Source: Wenjunlia tyrosinilytica (GTDB lineage: Bacteria; Actinomycetota; Actinomycetes; Streptomycetales; Streptomycetaceae). Taken from it: a stretch of DNA of 64,000 nucleotides. The notes under the pieces are model-generated. The model saw only the letters and a list, made by a program, of their open reading frames with translations. It was not told the DNA's origin and did no database searches. The stretch is taken from contig NZ_BMMS01000010.1 in the NCBI RefSeq assembly GCF_014646055.1, positions 15,674 to 79,673 of the forward strand, written 5' to 3'. The translations under genes were made by a program, and so were the position numbers. This document shows, in pieces, positions 18,094 to 27,174 of the stretch (its first letter is position 1; every line of letters begins with the position of its first letter).

Positions 18094-19331
18094 CGCACCG
18101 ACCCTTCGTGGCTGGATGCCTGACGCAGTGCCGCGGCCGCCCGCGTACCGGTGCGCCGCAGCCTCCGCAGTACGGTACAGCCCTGCTGGGCGCGCAGGAG
18201 ACGGGCGAACAGCTCCTCGTACCGGGCCGCGACGCACTGGGGGTCGAAGCGCGCGGCGGCCTCACGGCCCCTGCGCCCCATCCGGGCCCGCATCTCCTCG
18301 TTCCCCACCAGGTCCAGCAGCGCGGCGGCGAACCCGTCCACGCTCCCCGGCTCGACCAGCCGGCCGTCCACCCCGTCGCGGATGATCTCCGGCGGGCCGC
18401 AGGGGCACGCGGTGCTCACCACCGGCAGCCCGCAGCGCATCGCCTCGATGATGGACACCCCGAACGACTCCAGGTTCGAGGACGAGGCGGCGATGGAGCC
18501 CTTGACCCACTCGGCCTCCATGGGCGCGGCCGGGCCCATCAGGAGGACGTTGTTGTGCAGCCCGAGCCGACGGATCCGCTCCTGGAGGGTGGCGCGCAGC
18601 CCTCCCTCGCCGTAGATGCGCAAGGTCCAGTCCGGGTGCAGCCGCACCACCTGCTCGAACGCGTCGATCAGCAGGTCGTAGCGCTTGACCGGGGCGAGCC
18701 GGCCGGCCGCCACCACCACCTTCGCGCTTCCGTCGGCCGGGCGCAGCACGGGCTCCGGAACGGAGTCGGGGACCGCGAGCACCGGCACCCCCGGCAGGGG
18801 CAGGCGCCGGCGGTACGCCGCCGCGTCCTCGTCCGTCACCGTGGTGAGGGCGTCGAGGCGCCGGTACTCCGTCCGTAGGCGCGTACGCAGCGCGGGGCTG
18901 TGGGAGTCGTGGGTGAGGTGCTCCTGGGCGATCTTGACGGCCCCGCCCGGGGCGTACCGGGCCAGGAGCACATTGAGGCCGGGGCGGGTGCCGACGAGCA
19001 CATCCGCGCGCGAACTCTCCAGCCAGGAGCGCACCCTGGAGTCGGTGAGGGCGCTGTACTGCCGGTAGCGGGACTCCTCTCTGGGGAAGGCCTTCGCGGG
19101 CACGCCGGAGAGCGGATGGCCCAGATCGCTTCGCGGCACCCCGGGCCGTAGGTCCACGAGCGGTACCAGGCGTATGCGCGGGTCGATCGAAAACGTCGGT
19201 GCGGCCCGGTGACGGAAAACCGACGCGATCTCCACCTCGTGCCGATCGGCCAGCGCCTGCGCCAGGTTGACCGTGGTCCGGATCGTGCCGCCGATCCCGT
19301 ATGCGTTGTGGATGAGGAAGGAGATCCTCAT
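18090..19331 (-). CDS. GT4 family glycosyltransferase
   Basis: This 413-residue enzyme has the GT-B fold of family GT4. The N-terminal donor-independent domain begins MRISFLIHNAYGIGGTIRT with the Gly-rich loop; the C-terminal domain has AAGRLAPVKRYDLLIDAF, and the sugar-nucleotide site SSSNLESFGVSIIEAMRCGLPVVST with the EX7E-type motif. No signal or membrane segment is seen, so it acts at the cytosolic membrane face, probably on a lipid or cell-wall glycan. It is the first gene of an operon with the unknown protein and PAP2. A predicted BlaI-type operator lies 44-61 bases upstream of the start. Confidence 0.92.
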   Translation of the reverse strand: MRISFLIHNAYGIGGTIRTTVNLAQALADRHEVEIASVFRHRAAPTFSIDPRIRLVPLVDLRPGVPRSDLGHPLSGVPAKAFPREESRYRQYSALTDSRVRSWLESSRADVLVGTRPGLNVLLARYAPGGAVKIAQEHLTHDSHSPALRTRLRTEYRRLDALTTVTDEDAAAYRRRLPLPGVPVLAVPDSVPEPVLRPADGSAKVVVAAGRLAPVKRYDLLIDAFEQVVRLHPDWTLRIYGEGGLRATLQERIRRLGLHNNVLLMGPAAPMEAEWVKGSIAASSSNLESFGVSIIEAMRCGLPVVSTACPCGPPEIIRDGVDGRLVEPGSVDGFAAALLDLVGNEEMRARMGRRGREAAARFDPQCVAARYEELFARLLRAQQGCTVLRRLRRTGTRAAAALRQASSHEGSVR

Positions 19332-19374
19332 GGGCGCCCCCGCGAGCGCATGCTCTCCGCAGCCATGGCGGAAA

Positions 19375-19392
19375 TTCTACGATTCTGTAGAA
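19375..19392. promoter_or_regulatory. Predicted BlaI-type operator 2
   Basis: TTCTAC-GATTCT-GTAGAA is a perfect 6-6-6 dyad sharing both half-sites, spacing and part of the spacer (TCT) with operator 1. It precedes the glycosyltransferase operon. A weaker dyad, ACATG-ACAGCC-CATGT (19412-19427), with the same 6-base spacing follows. It implies control of this operon by the BlaI-like protein encoded 4 kb away. Confidence 0.7.
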
Positions 19393-19464
19393 GTTTACGC
19401 CTGCACTTCTTACATGACAGCCCATGTTTCCTCACGGCACCAAGGGCTGCCCGTCGTCGAAAAG

Positions 19465-19503
19465 CCGCTGCCCCCGCGGGCCTCGGGCCCGCGGGGGCAG
19501 CGG
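19465..19503 (-). terminator. Very strong intrinsic terminator of the carboxypeptidase gene
   Basis: An 18-bp perfect stem (19465-19482 with 19486-19503) closes a 3-base loop TCG. On the minus strand the stem is followed by CTTTT, so it is a classical rho-independent terminator for the D-Ala-D-Ala carboxypeptidase gene 30 bases away. Confidence 0.92.
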
Positions 19504-19534
19504 TGGTGCCGCGCAAGCGGCTCCGGAGGGTGAA

Positions 19535-20464
19535 TCAGTCCTGCTGGGCGCCCTGGGGCAACTGGCGCAGGTTCATCGTCTTCGCGGTGCTCGAGTGGAA
19601 CGCGTAGTCGAGCATCTTGGCCGCGTCCGAGTACCGGCTGGTCTTGCTCGACGCGTGGAGCACGACACCGGCGACGGTGCGGCCGTTGCGGGTCGCGGCG
19701 AAGACCAGGCAGGGTCCGGCGTCCGAGCCGGTGCCGGTCTTGATGCCGATGGCCCCGTTGTACGAGCCGAGCAGCTTGTTGGTGTTGTACCAGGTGTAGG
19801 TGCGGCCGTTCGTCGCCTTCTGGACGGTCGACTGCTTCTTCACGATGGTGCGCAGGGTCTTGCTCTTGAGCGCCCGCTGCGCCAGCTTCGCCATGTCGCG
19901 CGGCGAGGTGTAGTTCTTGCCGCCGTGCGATATGCCGTCGAAGGCGTCGTAGTGCGTCTTCTTCAGGCCGAGGGAGACGGCCTTCTTGTTCATCTTGGAG
20001 ATGAACGACGCGGTGCGCGCCTTGATGGTTGAGCCGGTGCCGAAGTTGTCGGCCAGCGCCATGGCGGCGTCGCAGCCCGAGGGCAGCAGCATCGCGTGCA
20101 GGACCTGCTCGACGGTGAGCTTGTCACCGGTCTTGAGGTCGGCGGTGCTGGCGCCCTCCTTGACCACGTAGTCGCGGTATGCCTGCTTGACCGTGATCTT
20201 GCGCTTGAGGTCCAGGTTGGCGGACTCGAGAACGGTAACGGCGGTCATCAGCTTGGTGGTGCTGGCCATCGGGCGGGAGGTGTCCGCGCTCTTGCTCCAA
20301 AGGGTCTTGCTGGAGCCGGTGTCGAGGAGGAACGCCCCCTTCGCGGTGATACCGCTGGGGCCCGAGGCAGTGTGGGCCGAAGCCGCCGGAATCACGACCA
20401 GCATCACGCTGGAGGTGAGAGCCACCGCGGCCAAGCCGCCGATTCCCGCGAGTCGGGATCTCAA
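19535..20464 (-). CDS. D-alanyl-D-alanine carboxypeptidase (PBP5 family, S11)
   Basis: The 309-residue secreted serine peptidase trims the terminal D-Ala from peptidoglycan stem peptides. The signal peptide ends near ASAHTA (residue 30-31). Active-site motifs are S68-T-T-K71, S129-G-C131 (SxN variant with Cys) and K242-T-G. No C-terminal membrane anchor helix is seen, so it may be released or bind the wall. Translation probably starts at the TTG at 20464, which has GGAG six bases upstream; no closer ATG or GTG fits. It lies next to the predicted BlaI-controlled envelope genes but has its own promoter region and terminator. Confidence 0.92.
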   Translation of the reverse strand: MRSRLAGIGGLAAVALTSSVMLVVIPAASAHTASGPSGITAKGAFLLDTGSSKTLWSKSADTSRPMASTTKLMTAVTVLESANLDLKRKITVKQAYRDYVVKEGASTADLKTGDKLTVEQVLHAMLLPSGCDAAMALADNFGTGSTIKARTASFISKMNKKAVSLGLKKTHYDAFDGISHGGKNYTSPRDMAKLAQRALKSKTLRTIVKKQSTVQKATNGRTYTWYNTNKLLGSYNGAIGIKTGTGSDAGPCLVFAATRNGRTVAGVVLHASSKTSRYSDAAKMLDYAFHSSTAKTMNLRQLPQGAQQD

Positions 20465-20572
20465 TGAATGCTCCGATTGGTTCAGGGATGCGAACAGAAG
20501 TCCATATCCTGTCAGTAGTGCGGCAGGACAGGTAGCCGAGCTTACGAAATCCTGTTCGTCCGCAACACGCAG

Positions 20573-20604
20573 CCCCTGGAAAGAGCCAAAGCTCTTTCCA
20601 GGGG
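20573..20604 (-). terminator. Terminator hairpin after the M1 peptidase
   Basis: CCCCTGGAAAGAGC (20573-20586) and GCTCTTTCCAGGGG (20591-20604) form a perfect 14-bp stem with loop CAAA. It lies 120 bases downstream of the M1 peptidase stop on the minus strand and upstream of the carboxypeptidase promoter. Confidence 0.85.
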
Positions 20605-20661
20605 CGGGTGTTCGGAACCGGTCTCCCCGGGACCGCCGCTCGCGCCGGGCGGCCGCCGGCC

Positions 20662-20725
20662 CAGCGTTTCGGCAGTTCAGCGTTTCGGCAGTTCAGCGGT
20701 TGGGCAGTTCAGCGTTTCGGCGGCT
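20662..20725. repeat. 16-bp tandem repeat beginning at the M1 peptidase stop codon
   Basis: Four units of 16 bases (consensus CAGCGTTTCGGCAGTT) end at the first base of the peptidase stop codon complement. The unit is not a multiple of three and lies 3' of the gene on the minus strand. Confidence 0.88.
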
Positions 20726-22215
20726 CAGCGGCGGTGGTCGTGGATGTGATCGGTGGCCCTGATCTGCTTCCAGGACTTCGGCTGCTGGGGGCGGGAGGCG
20801 CCGAGCCGGAGCGCGGCCGCCGCCGGGGCGGACGGCTTGGCCGGCGTGAACAGCCAGGTGTCGAAGAACTCCGCGAGCGGCCGGCCGGACTCGTGCTCGG
20901 CGAACCTCACGAAGTCCCGCACGCTCGCGTTGCCGCCCCGGTTCCGCGTCGGCCAGTCCTCCAGGATCGCGAAGAAGGCCTTGTCCCCCACCTTGTTGCG
21001 CAGGGCCTGGAGCGCGAGGGCGCCCCGGTCGTAGACGGCGAGCGCGAACTGGTTGTCCGGACCCGGGTCGCCGGGCTCGACCTTCCAGAACGGGTCGTCG
21101 GCCGGGTGGAGGGCGTAGACGTAGTCGGCGAGTTCCTGCCCGGTGCCCTCGCCCTCCTTCTCCGACCACAGCCACTGGGCGTAGCGGGCGAAGCCCTCGT
21201 TGATCCAGATGTCGCTCCAGCGCTTGAGCGAGACGCTGTCGCCGTACCACTGGTGGGCCAGTTCGTGCACGACCACCGACACATTGGAGCCGTTGGCGAA
21301 CTGGCGCGGGCTGTAGAACGGGCGGGTCTGGGTCTCCAGCGCGTACCCCGTGGGGACATTGGGCACGTAGCCGCCCAGCGCGTTGAACGGGTAGGGGCCG
21401 AAGATCCCGCTCAGCCAGTCGGCGACCTCGGCGGTGCGCTCCACACTGGCGCGGGCCGCTCCGGCGTTGTCGCCGAGGTCCTTGCTGTAGGCGTTGATGA
21501 CCGGCAGGCCGCTCTCGGTGGTGTTGTCGGTGATGTCGAACCTCCCCACGGCGAGAGTGGCCAGATATGTCGCCTGGGGTTTGCTGGAGCGCCAGTTGAA
21601 ACGGGTCCAGCCGAGCCGGGAGCTCTGCGAGACCAGGACGCCGTTGCTCACCGCCTGCGTGCCGTCGGGGACCGAGACGGAGATGTCGTAGGTGGCCTTG
21701 TCCGTGGGGTGGTCGTTGCTGGGGAACCACCACCAGGCCGACTCGGGCTCGTTGGCCGCCACACCGCCGTCGGGGGTGCGCAGCCACGAGGTGAAGCCGG
21801 AGGCGACGACCTTGGAGGGCGTGCCCGAGTAGCGCACCACCACGCTGATGGAACGGCCCTTGTCCAGCGGCGCGGACGGGGTGATCTCCAGTTCGTGGTC
21901 GCCGGACCTGGCGAACGCGGCCTTCCTGCCGTTGACCCTCACCTCGCTCACGTCAAGGGCGAAGTCGAGGTTGAACCGGGACAGCGCCTGCGTCGTGTCG
22001 GCGAGCAGCGTCGCCGTTCCCTCCAGGCGGTCGGTCGAGGGCCGGTACTTCAGACGCAGATCGTAGTGCGAGACGTCGTACCCGCCGTTGCCGTAGTCGG
22101 GGTAGTAGGGGTCGCCCACGCCCGGGGCTCCGGGGGTGGCGTCGGCCGCGGATGCCGGGATCGCCAGCAGGGCGCAGAGGGCGGCCACACCCGGGGCGAT
22201 CAGTCTTGTGCGCAC
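20725..22215 (-). CDS. Secreted M1 family aminopeptidase
   Basis: The 496-residue zinc metallopeptidase has a signal peptide (cleavage near ASAADA, residue 24), an N-terminal beta-saddle domain, and a thermolysin-like catalytic domain. Zinc ligands are H317 and H321 of HELAHQWYGD and E340 of WINEGFA, with E318 as the general base: the canonical HExxH-x18-E arrangement. It is short compared with full-length M1 enzymes, lacking the large C-terminal helical domain, as in other actinobacterial secreted M1 proteins. Likely role: extracellular peptide degradation. Downstream are a tandem repeat and a terminator. Confidence 0.92.
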   Translation of the reverse strand: MRTRLIAPGVAALCALLAIPASAADATPGAPGVGDPYYPDYGNGGYDVSHYDLRLKYRPSTDRLEGTATLLADTTQALSRFNLDFALDVSEVRVNGRKAAFARSGDHELEITPSAPLDKGRSISVVVRYSGTPSKVVASGFTSWLRTPDGGVAANEPESAWWWFPSNDHPTDKATYDISVSVPDGTQAVSNGVLVSQSSRLGWTRFNWRSSKPQATYLATLAVGRFDITDNTTESGLPVINAYSKDLGDNAGAARASVERTAEVADWLSGIFGPYPFNALGGYVPNVPTGYALETQTRPFYSPRQFANGSNVSVVVHELAHQWYGDSVSLKRWSDIWINEGFARYAQWLWSEKEGEGTGQELADYVYALHPADDPFWKVEPGDPGPDNQFALAVYDRGALALQALRNKVGDKAFFAILEDWPTRNRGGNASVRDFVRFAEHESGRPLAEFFDTWLFTPAKPSAPAAAALRLGASRPQQPKSWKQIRATDHIHDHRR

Positions 22216-22424
22216 AGGTGCTCCAACTCGTTTCGGAGAACGATCACTTGGACGGTTGGGACCCTAGGAGCCGCCGGGGTGTCCGGCAACCATGCCCTTA
22301 CTGGACAAAAACGCTCAAAACTCGCCCTCTTTCGAGCAGTTGCCGTTTTTGCGGCGCAAGTGTGTTTCGGCCACCCGAGTCAAAATGTAGAGTTTTCGCA
22401 CGGTGGCATCCGGGGGGTTCGATC

Positions 22425-25400
22425 ATGGGTGGAAAAGGCGCGGGCAGGAAAAGCACGCTCGCCGGTCTCATGGTGGCGGCCCTCATGCTCACGCTGAGCG
22501 GCCTGGGGGGAGTGAGCCGGGCGGACTCCGCGACACTGGGAAGCACGCAGATCGGGGACCACTCGGATTTCGGGGACTCGGGCTACATGAATTCCGTCCG
22601 GGTCACGACGGGCGCGATGGGCGGCACCGTCACCAGTGTGAGCGTCTACGTCGGAAGTGTCGGCCCGGCACCCGGAAACAAGTTCGAGGTCGCCGTCTAC
22701 AGCGACAGTGACGGCTCTCCCGACGAACTGCTGGGAAAAAGCGGAACCGGGACGCTGACGGCCAACAGCTGGAACACCATTGCGGTATCCGCTGCGCTGA
22801 CTCCCGACACCGCGTACTGGCTCGCTTACAACACCAATGGCGCGGACGTCGAGAGCAACAATCTGCGCTACACCTCCGGCGGCCGAAGCGCCTACAGCAC
22901 ATCCGGAACCCCATTCGGAACGTGGCCGCAGGTATTCGGGCCGGCGACGTTCCAGACGCTGGACTTCTCGATGTACGCCACGTACACCCCCGAGACCCCG
23001 GTGCCGCCCGCCCCCGACAACGGGCCCGGCGGCCCCATCCTGCTCATCACCGATCCGGCCGATCCCTTCACGCGCTACTACGCGGAGATCCTCAAGGCCG
23101 AGGGCCTCAACGAGTACCGCGTCAGCGACCTCTCCGACGTGACCGCCTCGGCCCTCGGGGACTACGACATCGCCGTCCTCGGCCGGATGCCGCTCACCGA
23201 CGCCCAGGCGTCGATGCTCGGCGGCTGGGTCGGCGGCGGCGGAAAGCTCGTCGCGATGCGCCCCGACAAGAAGCTCGCCCCCCTGCTGGGGCTCAACGAC
23301 ACGGGGAGCACCCTGGCCGAGGGCTATCTGAAGGTGAACACCTCCGCCGCCCCCGGCGCGGGCATCACCGGCGACACCATGCAGTACCACGGCACCGCGG
23401 ACCGGTACTCCCTGGGCAGCGCCACCGCCGTGGCCACGCTCTACAGCAGTGCCACGACCGCGACGACCAGTCCCGCCGTCACCGTCCGCTCCGTCGGCTC
23501 CAACGGCGGCCGGGCGGCGGCGTTCACCTACGACCTGGCCAGGTCGGTCGTCCTGACCCGCCAGGGCAATGCCGCCTGGGCGGGCCAGCAGCGCGACAGC
23601 ACCGACGGCTACGAGGCCAGTGAGATGTTCTACGGGACGGGCGGCCAGCCGGACTGGAACAACCTCGACAAGGCCCTGATCCCGATCGCGGACGAACAGC
23701 AGCGCCTGCTCGTCAACACCATCACGCATCTGACGGCGCCCGTGAAACCGCTGCCGCGCCTGTGGTACTTCCCCCGCGACCTGAAGGCCGTCGTCATCAT
23801 GAGCGGCGACGACCACGCCAACGGGGGCACCGCCGGACGCTGGGACCACTACATCGCCCAGAGCCCCGCCGGTTGCAGCGTCGCCGACTGGGAGTGCGTC
23901 AGGGCCTCCTCGTACGTCTACAACGGCTCACCGCTGACCTCCGCCCAGGCCAAGGGCTACACCGACCAGGGCTTCGAGGTGGGGCTGCACGTGACGACGC
24001 TCTGCCGGCCCTGGGGCGCCACCCCGCTGGACACCTACTACGGCGACCAGTTGAGCGTGTGGAAGTCGAAGTACTCCACCATTCCCAAGCCTTCCAGTTC
24101 CCGCACCCACTGCGTGGAATGGGACGACTGGTCGACCCAGGCGAGGATGAAGAAGAAGTACGGAATGCGCCTGGACCAGGACTACTACTACTACCCGGCG
24201 TCGTTCACGAAGAACCGTCCCGGATACTTCAACGGCACGGGCGAGATCATGCGCTTCGCCGAGCAGGACGGCCAGGTCATCGACACCTACCAGGCGACGA
24301 CGCAGCTCACCGACGAGTCCGGCCAGAGCTACCCCTACACCATCGACACCCTGCTCGACGCCGCCTACGGCGCGCAGGGCTACTACGCCGCGCTCGGCGC
24401 CAATATGCACACCGACAGCGTCGCCTCCTCCGGCTCGGACGCCATCGTGGCATCGGCGCAGGCGAGGGGAGTGCCGATCGTGTCGGGCCGTCAGATGCTC
24501 ACCTGGCTGGACGACCGCAACAGCTCCGCCTTCGCCGATCTCCAGTGGAGCGGCGACGTGCTGAGCTTCAAGGTGACCGGCGGGGCCCGGGGGCTGCGGG
24601 CGATGGTTCCGCTGAACTCCAGCGGCGGGGTGCTCTCCGGCGTCACCTTCAACGGCAGCGCGGTGCCGGTGAGGACCGACACCGTCAAGGGTGTGCCGTA
24701 CGCCTTCTTCGACGCCGGACCCGGCTCCTTCCGGGCGACGTACGCGCCGGACACCACCGCGCCCACCGTCACCTCGACCTCTCCGGCCGACAACGCCACC
24801 GATGTGAAGGTGACCGACCCCGTCAAGGTCACCTTCAGCGAACCCATGGACTCCTCGACCATCACCTCCGCGAATCTGGTGCTGCGGGATTCCGCGGGCC
24901 ATTCGGTGCAGACGACGGTCACGTACGACCCGGCCACGAAGGCGGCCACGCTCGCGCCGACGCTGCCGCTCGCCACGAGCAATCGCCATACGGTCACGGT
25001 GGACCATGTCGGCGATGCCGCGGGAAACGAACTGGCGGCTCCCTACTCATTCTCGTTCACCACCAGTGCCTCGGCCACGAGCAGCCTCGGCAACACCCAG
25101 GTGGGAAACCATCTGGACGACGGCGACTCCAACCACATGAACGGCAGCAGGGTCACCACGGGCAGTGCGCAAGCGGTCCTCAAGACCGCCTCGGTGCACG
25201 TCGGTTCGGTCTCCGCCTCGCCCAACAACAAGTTCCAGCTGGCGGTCTACACCGACAGCAATGGAAAACCGGGAACCCTGGTCGCCGCCACGGCAAGTGG
25301 AACCCTTACGGCGAATGCGTGGAACTCCTTGCCGATCACTGCCACGTTGAACCCCAACACGTCCTACTGGCTGATGTACAACACCAATGGGACCACCATC

Positions 25401-25544
25401 GCGGCCAACAATATGCACTACTCCGACGGCGGCAGCGGGCAGGGCGCGTACAGCACGGGCGCAACGACATTCGGTACCTGGCCGGCGAATTTCGGGAACG
25501 CCACGCAGAGCACGGCGCTGTACTCGATCTACGTCACGTATTAA
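22425..25544 (+). CDS. Large secreted modular protein with polysaccharide-deacetylase-like core
   Basis: The 1039-residue protein has a signal peptide (residues 1-34). Domain order: an N-terminal beta-sandwich (about 36-185); a Rossmann-like glutamine-amidotransferase/ThuA-like domain (about 205-440, start PILLITDPADPFTRYYAE); a NodB-like deacetylase core (about 445-700) with the metal-site Asp-Asp-His at 462-464 (MSGDDHAN) and a later GLHVTTLC; an Ig-like/SbsA domain (TSPADNATDV, TFSEPMDSST); and a C-terminal copy of the first domain. The two end domains are clearly duplicated (both contain TQ(I/V)G(D/N)H, NKF, YW(L)xYNTNG and YST). A surface glycan-modifying enzyme is the best guess. ATG at 22425 is used; the long frame upstream of it is not coding-like. 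Confidence 0.85.
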   Translation: MGGKGAGRKSTLAGLMVAALMLTLSGLGGVSRADSATLGSTQIGDHSDFGDSGYMNSVRVTTGAMGGTVTSVSVYVGSVGPAPGNKFEVAVYSDSDGSPDELLGKSGTGTLTANSWNTIAVSAALTPDTAYWLAYNTNGADVESNNLRYTSGGRSAYSTSGTPFGTWPQVFGPATFQTLDFSMYATYTPETPVPPAPDNGPGGPILLITDPADPFTRYYAEILKAEGLNEYRVSDLSDVTASALGDYDIAVLGRMPLTDAQASMLGGWVGGGGKLVAMRPDKKLAPLLGLNDTGSTLAEGYLKVNTSAAPGAGITGDTMQYHGTADRYSLGSATAVATLYSSATTATTSPAVTVRSVGSNGGRAAAFTYDLARSVVLTRQGNAAWAGQQRDSTDGYEASEMFYGTGGQPDWNNLDKALIPIADEQQRLLVNTITHLTAPVKPLPRLWYFPRDLKAVVIMSGDDHANGGTAGRWDHYIAQSPAGCSVADWECVRASSYVYNGSPLTSAQAKGYTDQGFEVGLHVTTLCRPWGATPLDTYYGDQLSVWKSKYSTIPKPSSSRTHCVEWDDWSTQARMKKKYGMRLDQDYYYYPASFTKNRPGYFNGTGEIMRFAEQDGQVIDTYQATTQLTDESGQSYPYTIDTLLDAAYGAQGYYAALGANMHTDSVASSGSDAIVASAQARGVPIVSGRQMLTWLDDRNSSAFADLQWSGDVLSFKVTGGARGLRAMVPLNSSGGVLSGVTFNGSAVPVRTDTVKGVPYAFFDAGPGSFRATYAPDTTAPTVTSTSPADNATDVKVTDPVKVTFSEPMDSSTITSANLVLRDSAGHSVQTTVTYDPATKAATLAPTLPLATSNRHTVTVDHVGDAAGNELAAPYSFSFTTSASATSSLGNTQVGNHLDDGDSNHMNGSRVTTGSAQAVLKTASVHVGSVSASPNNKFQLAVYTDSNGKPGTLVAATASGTLTANAWNSLPITATLNPNTSYWLMYNTNGTTIAANNMHYSDGGSGQGAYSTGATTFGTWPANFGNATQSTALYSIYVTY

Positions 25545-25590
25545 CAGTTCGTGAAGCCCGCGGGCGGGGTCGGGATCGAGCCACACCGGG

Positions 25591-25968
25591 TCACCGGCCC
25601 CGCCGTCCGGGCGCCGGGATGCTCAGCAGGTCCAGGACCGGGGGCAGCGGCGCCGGTCCGCTGCCCGGCCCGCGGGCCGGGGCGGTGGCGAGTCCGCTGA
25701 TCCAGGAGCACAGGTCGGCCACGTCCGCGCGGTCGTGAAGAAAGCCGAACCACCGGGGACCGCCCGGTCCCACCCCGCGTCCACGCACCACGACGACGTT
25801 CGCCCGGCCGCACGGACCGAGGCAGTCACTCGTCACCAGCCGCGTCCCCTCCGTGGCGGCCACCAGTTCCTCGAACTGCCGCACCTGGCCCTCGTGGTCC
25901 GTGCCGGGGTGCTTGTCGGGACTGCCGCAGCAGCAGCCTCGGCACACGACGACATCGATCGGCGGCAT
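25591..25968 (-). CDS. Thioredoxin-like (2Fe-2S) ferredoxin domain protein
   Basis: This 125-residue protein carries cysteines in VCRGCCCGSP near the N-terminus and SDCLGPCGRANVV in the middle, the pattern of thioredoxin-like [2Fe-2S] ferredoxins (related to the 24-kDa subunit of respiratory complex I). The last 30 residues are a Pro/Gly-rich tail. In actinobacteria such proteins are often linked to cobalamin or nitrogen metabolism, but no such gene lies nearby. It is monocistronic and convergent with the preceding large secreted protein. Confidence 0.85.
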   Translation of the reverse strand: MPPIDVVVCRGCCCGSPDKHPGTDHEGQVRQFEELVAATEGTRLVTSDCLGPCGRANVVVVRGRGVGPGGPRWFGFLHDRADVADLCSWISGLATAPARGPGSGPAPLPPVLDLLSIPAPGRRGR

Positions 25969-26283
25969 GGAGTTCCTTCGGGAGGTTCGGGAGGGCGGTG
26001 GCGGGACACCGGGAGGGCGGCGGCGGGAGCGGGCGGCGGCGGGAGCGGGCCGTTACGGTGGTGAAAGGGCCTCGACGACCCTATGCCTCCCACGGACCCG
26101 TGGCCATTTTTGTCGTGGGCATAACAATATGGCCGCTACATCCATGGGTGTGCCGACCAGGTCCGCCCGGACCGCGTGGGCGTACACGCACCGTTCTTCC
26201 CCCCTTCACTCGGCACCACCGGAGCCCGCCACCGCCCGCCCCTAGCCTGGCGCCGCCCAAGCCTCATCCTCCGGAGGACTGAC
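25969..26283. other. Divergent intergenic region
   Basis: The gap between the ferredoxin-like gene and the phosphoesterase gene holds two copies of a 16-base GC-rich unit (GGGCGGCGGCGGGAGC at 26015-26046) and an AT-richer stretch around 26105-26135 that may contain promoter elements. No gene was recognised. Confidence 0.5.
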
Positions 26284-27174
26284 GTGCCCACAGCCAAGCC
26301 GCGCTCCCGCCGTACGCTCACCGCCCTGGCATCCGCGTTCGGAACGGCCGCCGCCTCGATCGGCCTCTGGGCCGGATTCGGCGCCCCGTCGGACGCGCAC
26401 GCGGCGGCCACCGTCCCCACCCCCGCCCACGTGGTCGTGGTGGTGTTCGAGAATCACGCCTACTCGCAGGTCATCGGAAGCTCCAGCGCGCCCTACATCA
26501 ACTCCCTCAAGAGCGGCGGCGCCAACCTCACCGCCGGCTACGCCGAGACGCACCCGAGCCAGCCCAACTACTTCGCACTCTTCTCGGGCGGCACCCAGGG
26601 CATCACCGACGACAGCTGCTACACCCCCGGCTTCAGCTCCAAGGCGAACCTCGCCTCCGAGCTGATCGCCGCCGGAAAGAGCTGGGCGAGCTACAACGAG
26701 ACCCTGCCCAGCCAGGGCTCCACCGTCTGCAGCAGCGGCAAGTACGCCCGCAAGCACAACCCCTGGTTCGGCTTCAGCAATGTGCCGACCTCCACGGCCC
26801 ACACCTTCGGGCAGTTCCCCAGCGACTACACCAAGCTGCCCGACGTCTCGTTCGTCGTCCCCAACCTCTGCAGCGACATGCACGACTGCTCGGTCTCCAC
26901 CGGTGACACCTGGCTGAAGAACAACCTCGGCGCCTACGCCGCCTGGGCCAAGACCCACAACAGCCTGCTGGTCGTCACCTTCGACGAGGACAACCGCCTC
27001 AGCGGCAACCGCATCGCCACCGTCCTCTACGGACAGCAGGTGACGGCGGGCAGCTCCTCCTCCACCACCTGCAACCACTACAACCTGCTGCGCACCCTCG
27101 AGGACATGCACGGCACCGCGCACGCGGGCAACGCCGCGAACGCCGCCCCCATCACCGGCATCTGGAACCAGTGA
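26284..27174 (+). CDS. Secreted phosphoesterase (acid phosphatase/phospholipase C superfamily)
   Basis: The 296-residue protein begins at GTG with GGAGGA five bases upstream. The signal peptide runs to about residue 40 (APSDAHAAAT). The phosphoesterase family (PF04185) signature is VVVVVFENHAYSQVIG; other conserved parts are ETHPSQPNYFALFSGG, FVVPNLCSDMHDCS and VVTFDEDN. Such enzymes hydrolyse phosphate monoesters or phospholipids outside the cell. It is the first gene of a three-gene operon with overlaps to an MFS transporter and a beta-propeller protein. Confidence 0.9.
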   Translation: MPTAKPRSRRTLTALASAFGTAAASIGLWAGFGAPSDAHAAATVPTPAHVVVVVFENHAYSQVIGSSSAPYINSLKSGGANLTAGYAETHPSQPNYFALFSGGTQGITDDSCYTPGFSSKANLASELIAAGKSWASYNETLPSQGSTVCSSGKYARKHNPWFGFSNVPTSTAHTFGQFPSDYTKLPDVSFVVPNLCSDMHDCSVSTGDTWLKNNLGAYAAWAKTHNSLLVVTFDEDNRLSGNRIATVLYGQQVTAGSSSSTTCNHYNLLRTLEDMHGTAHAGNAANAAPITGIWNQ

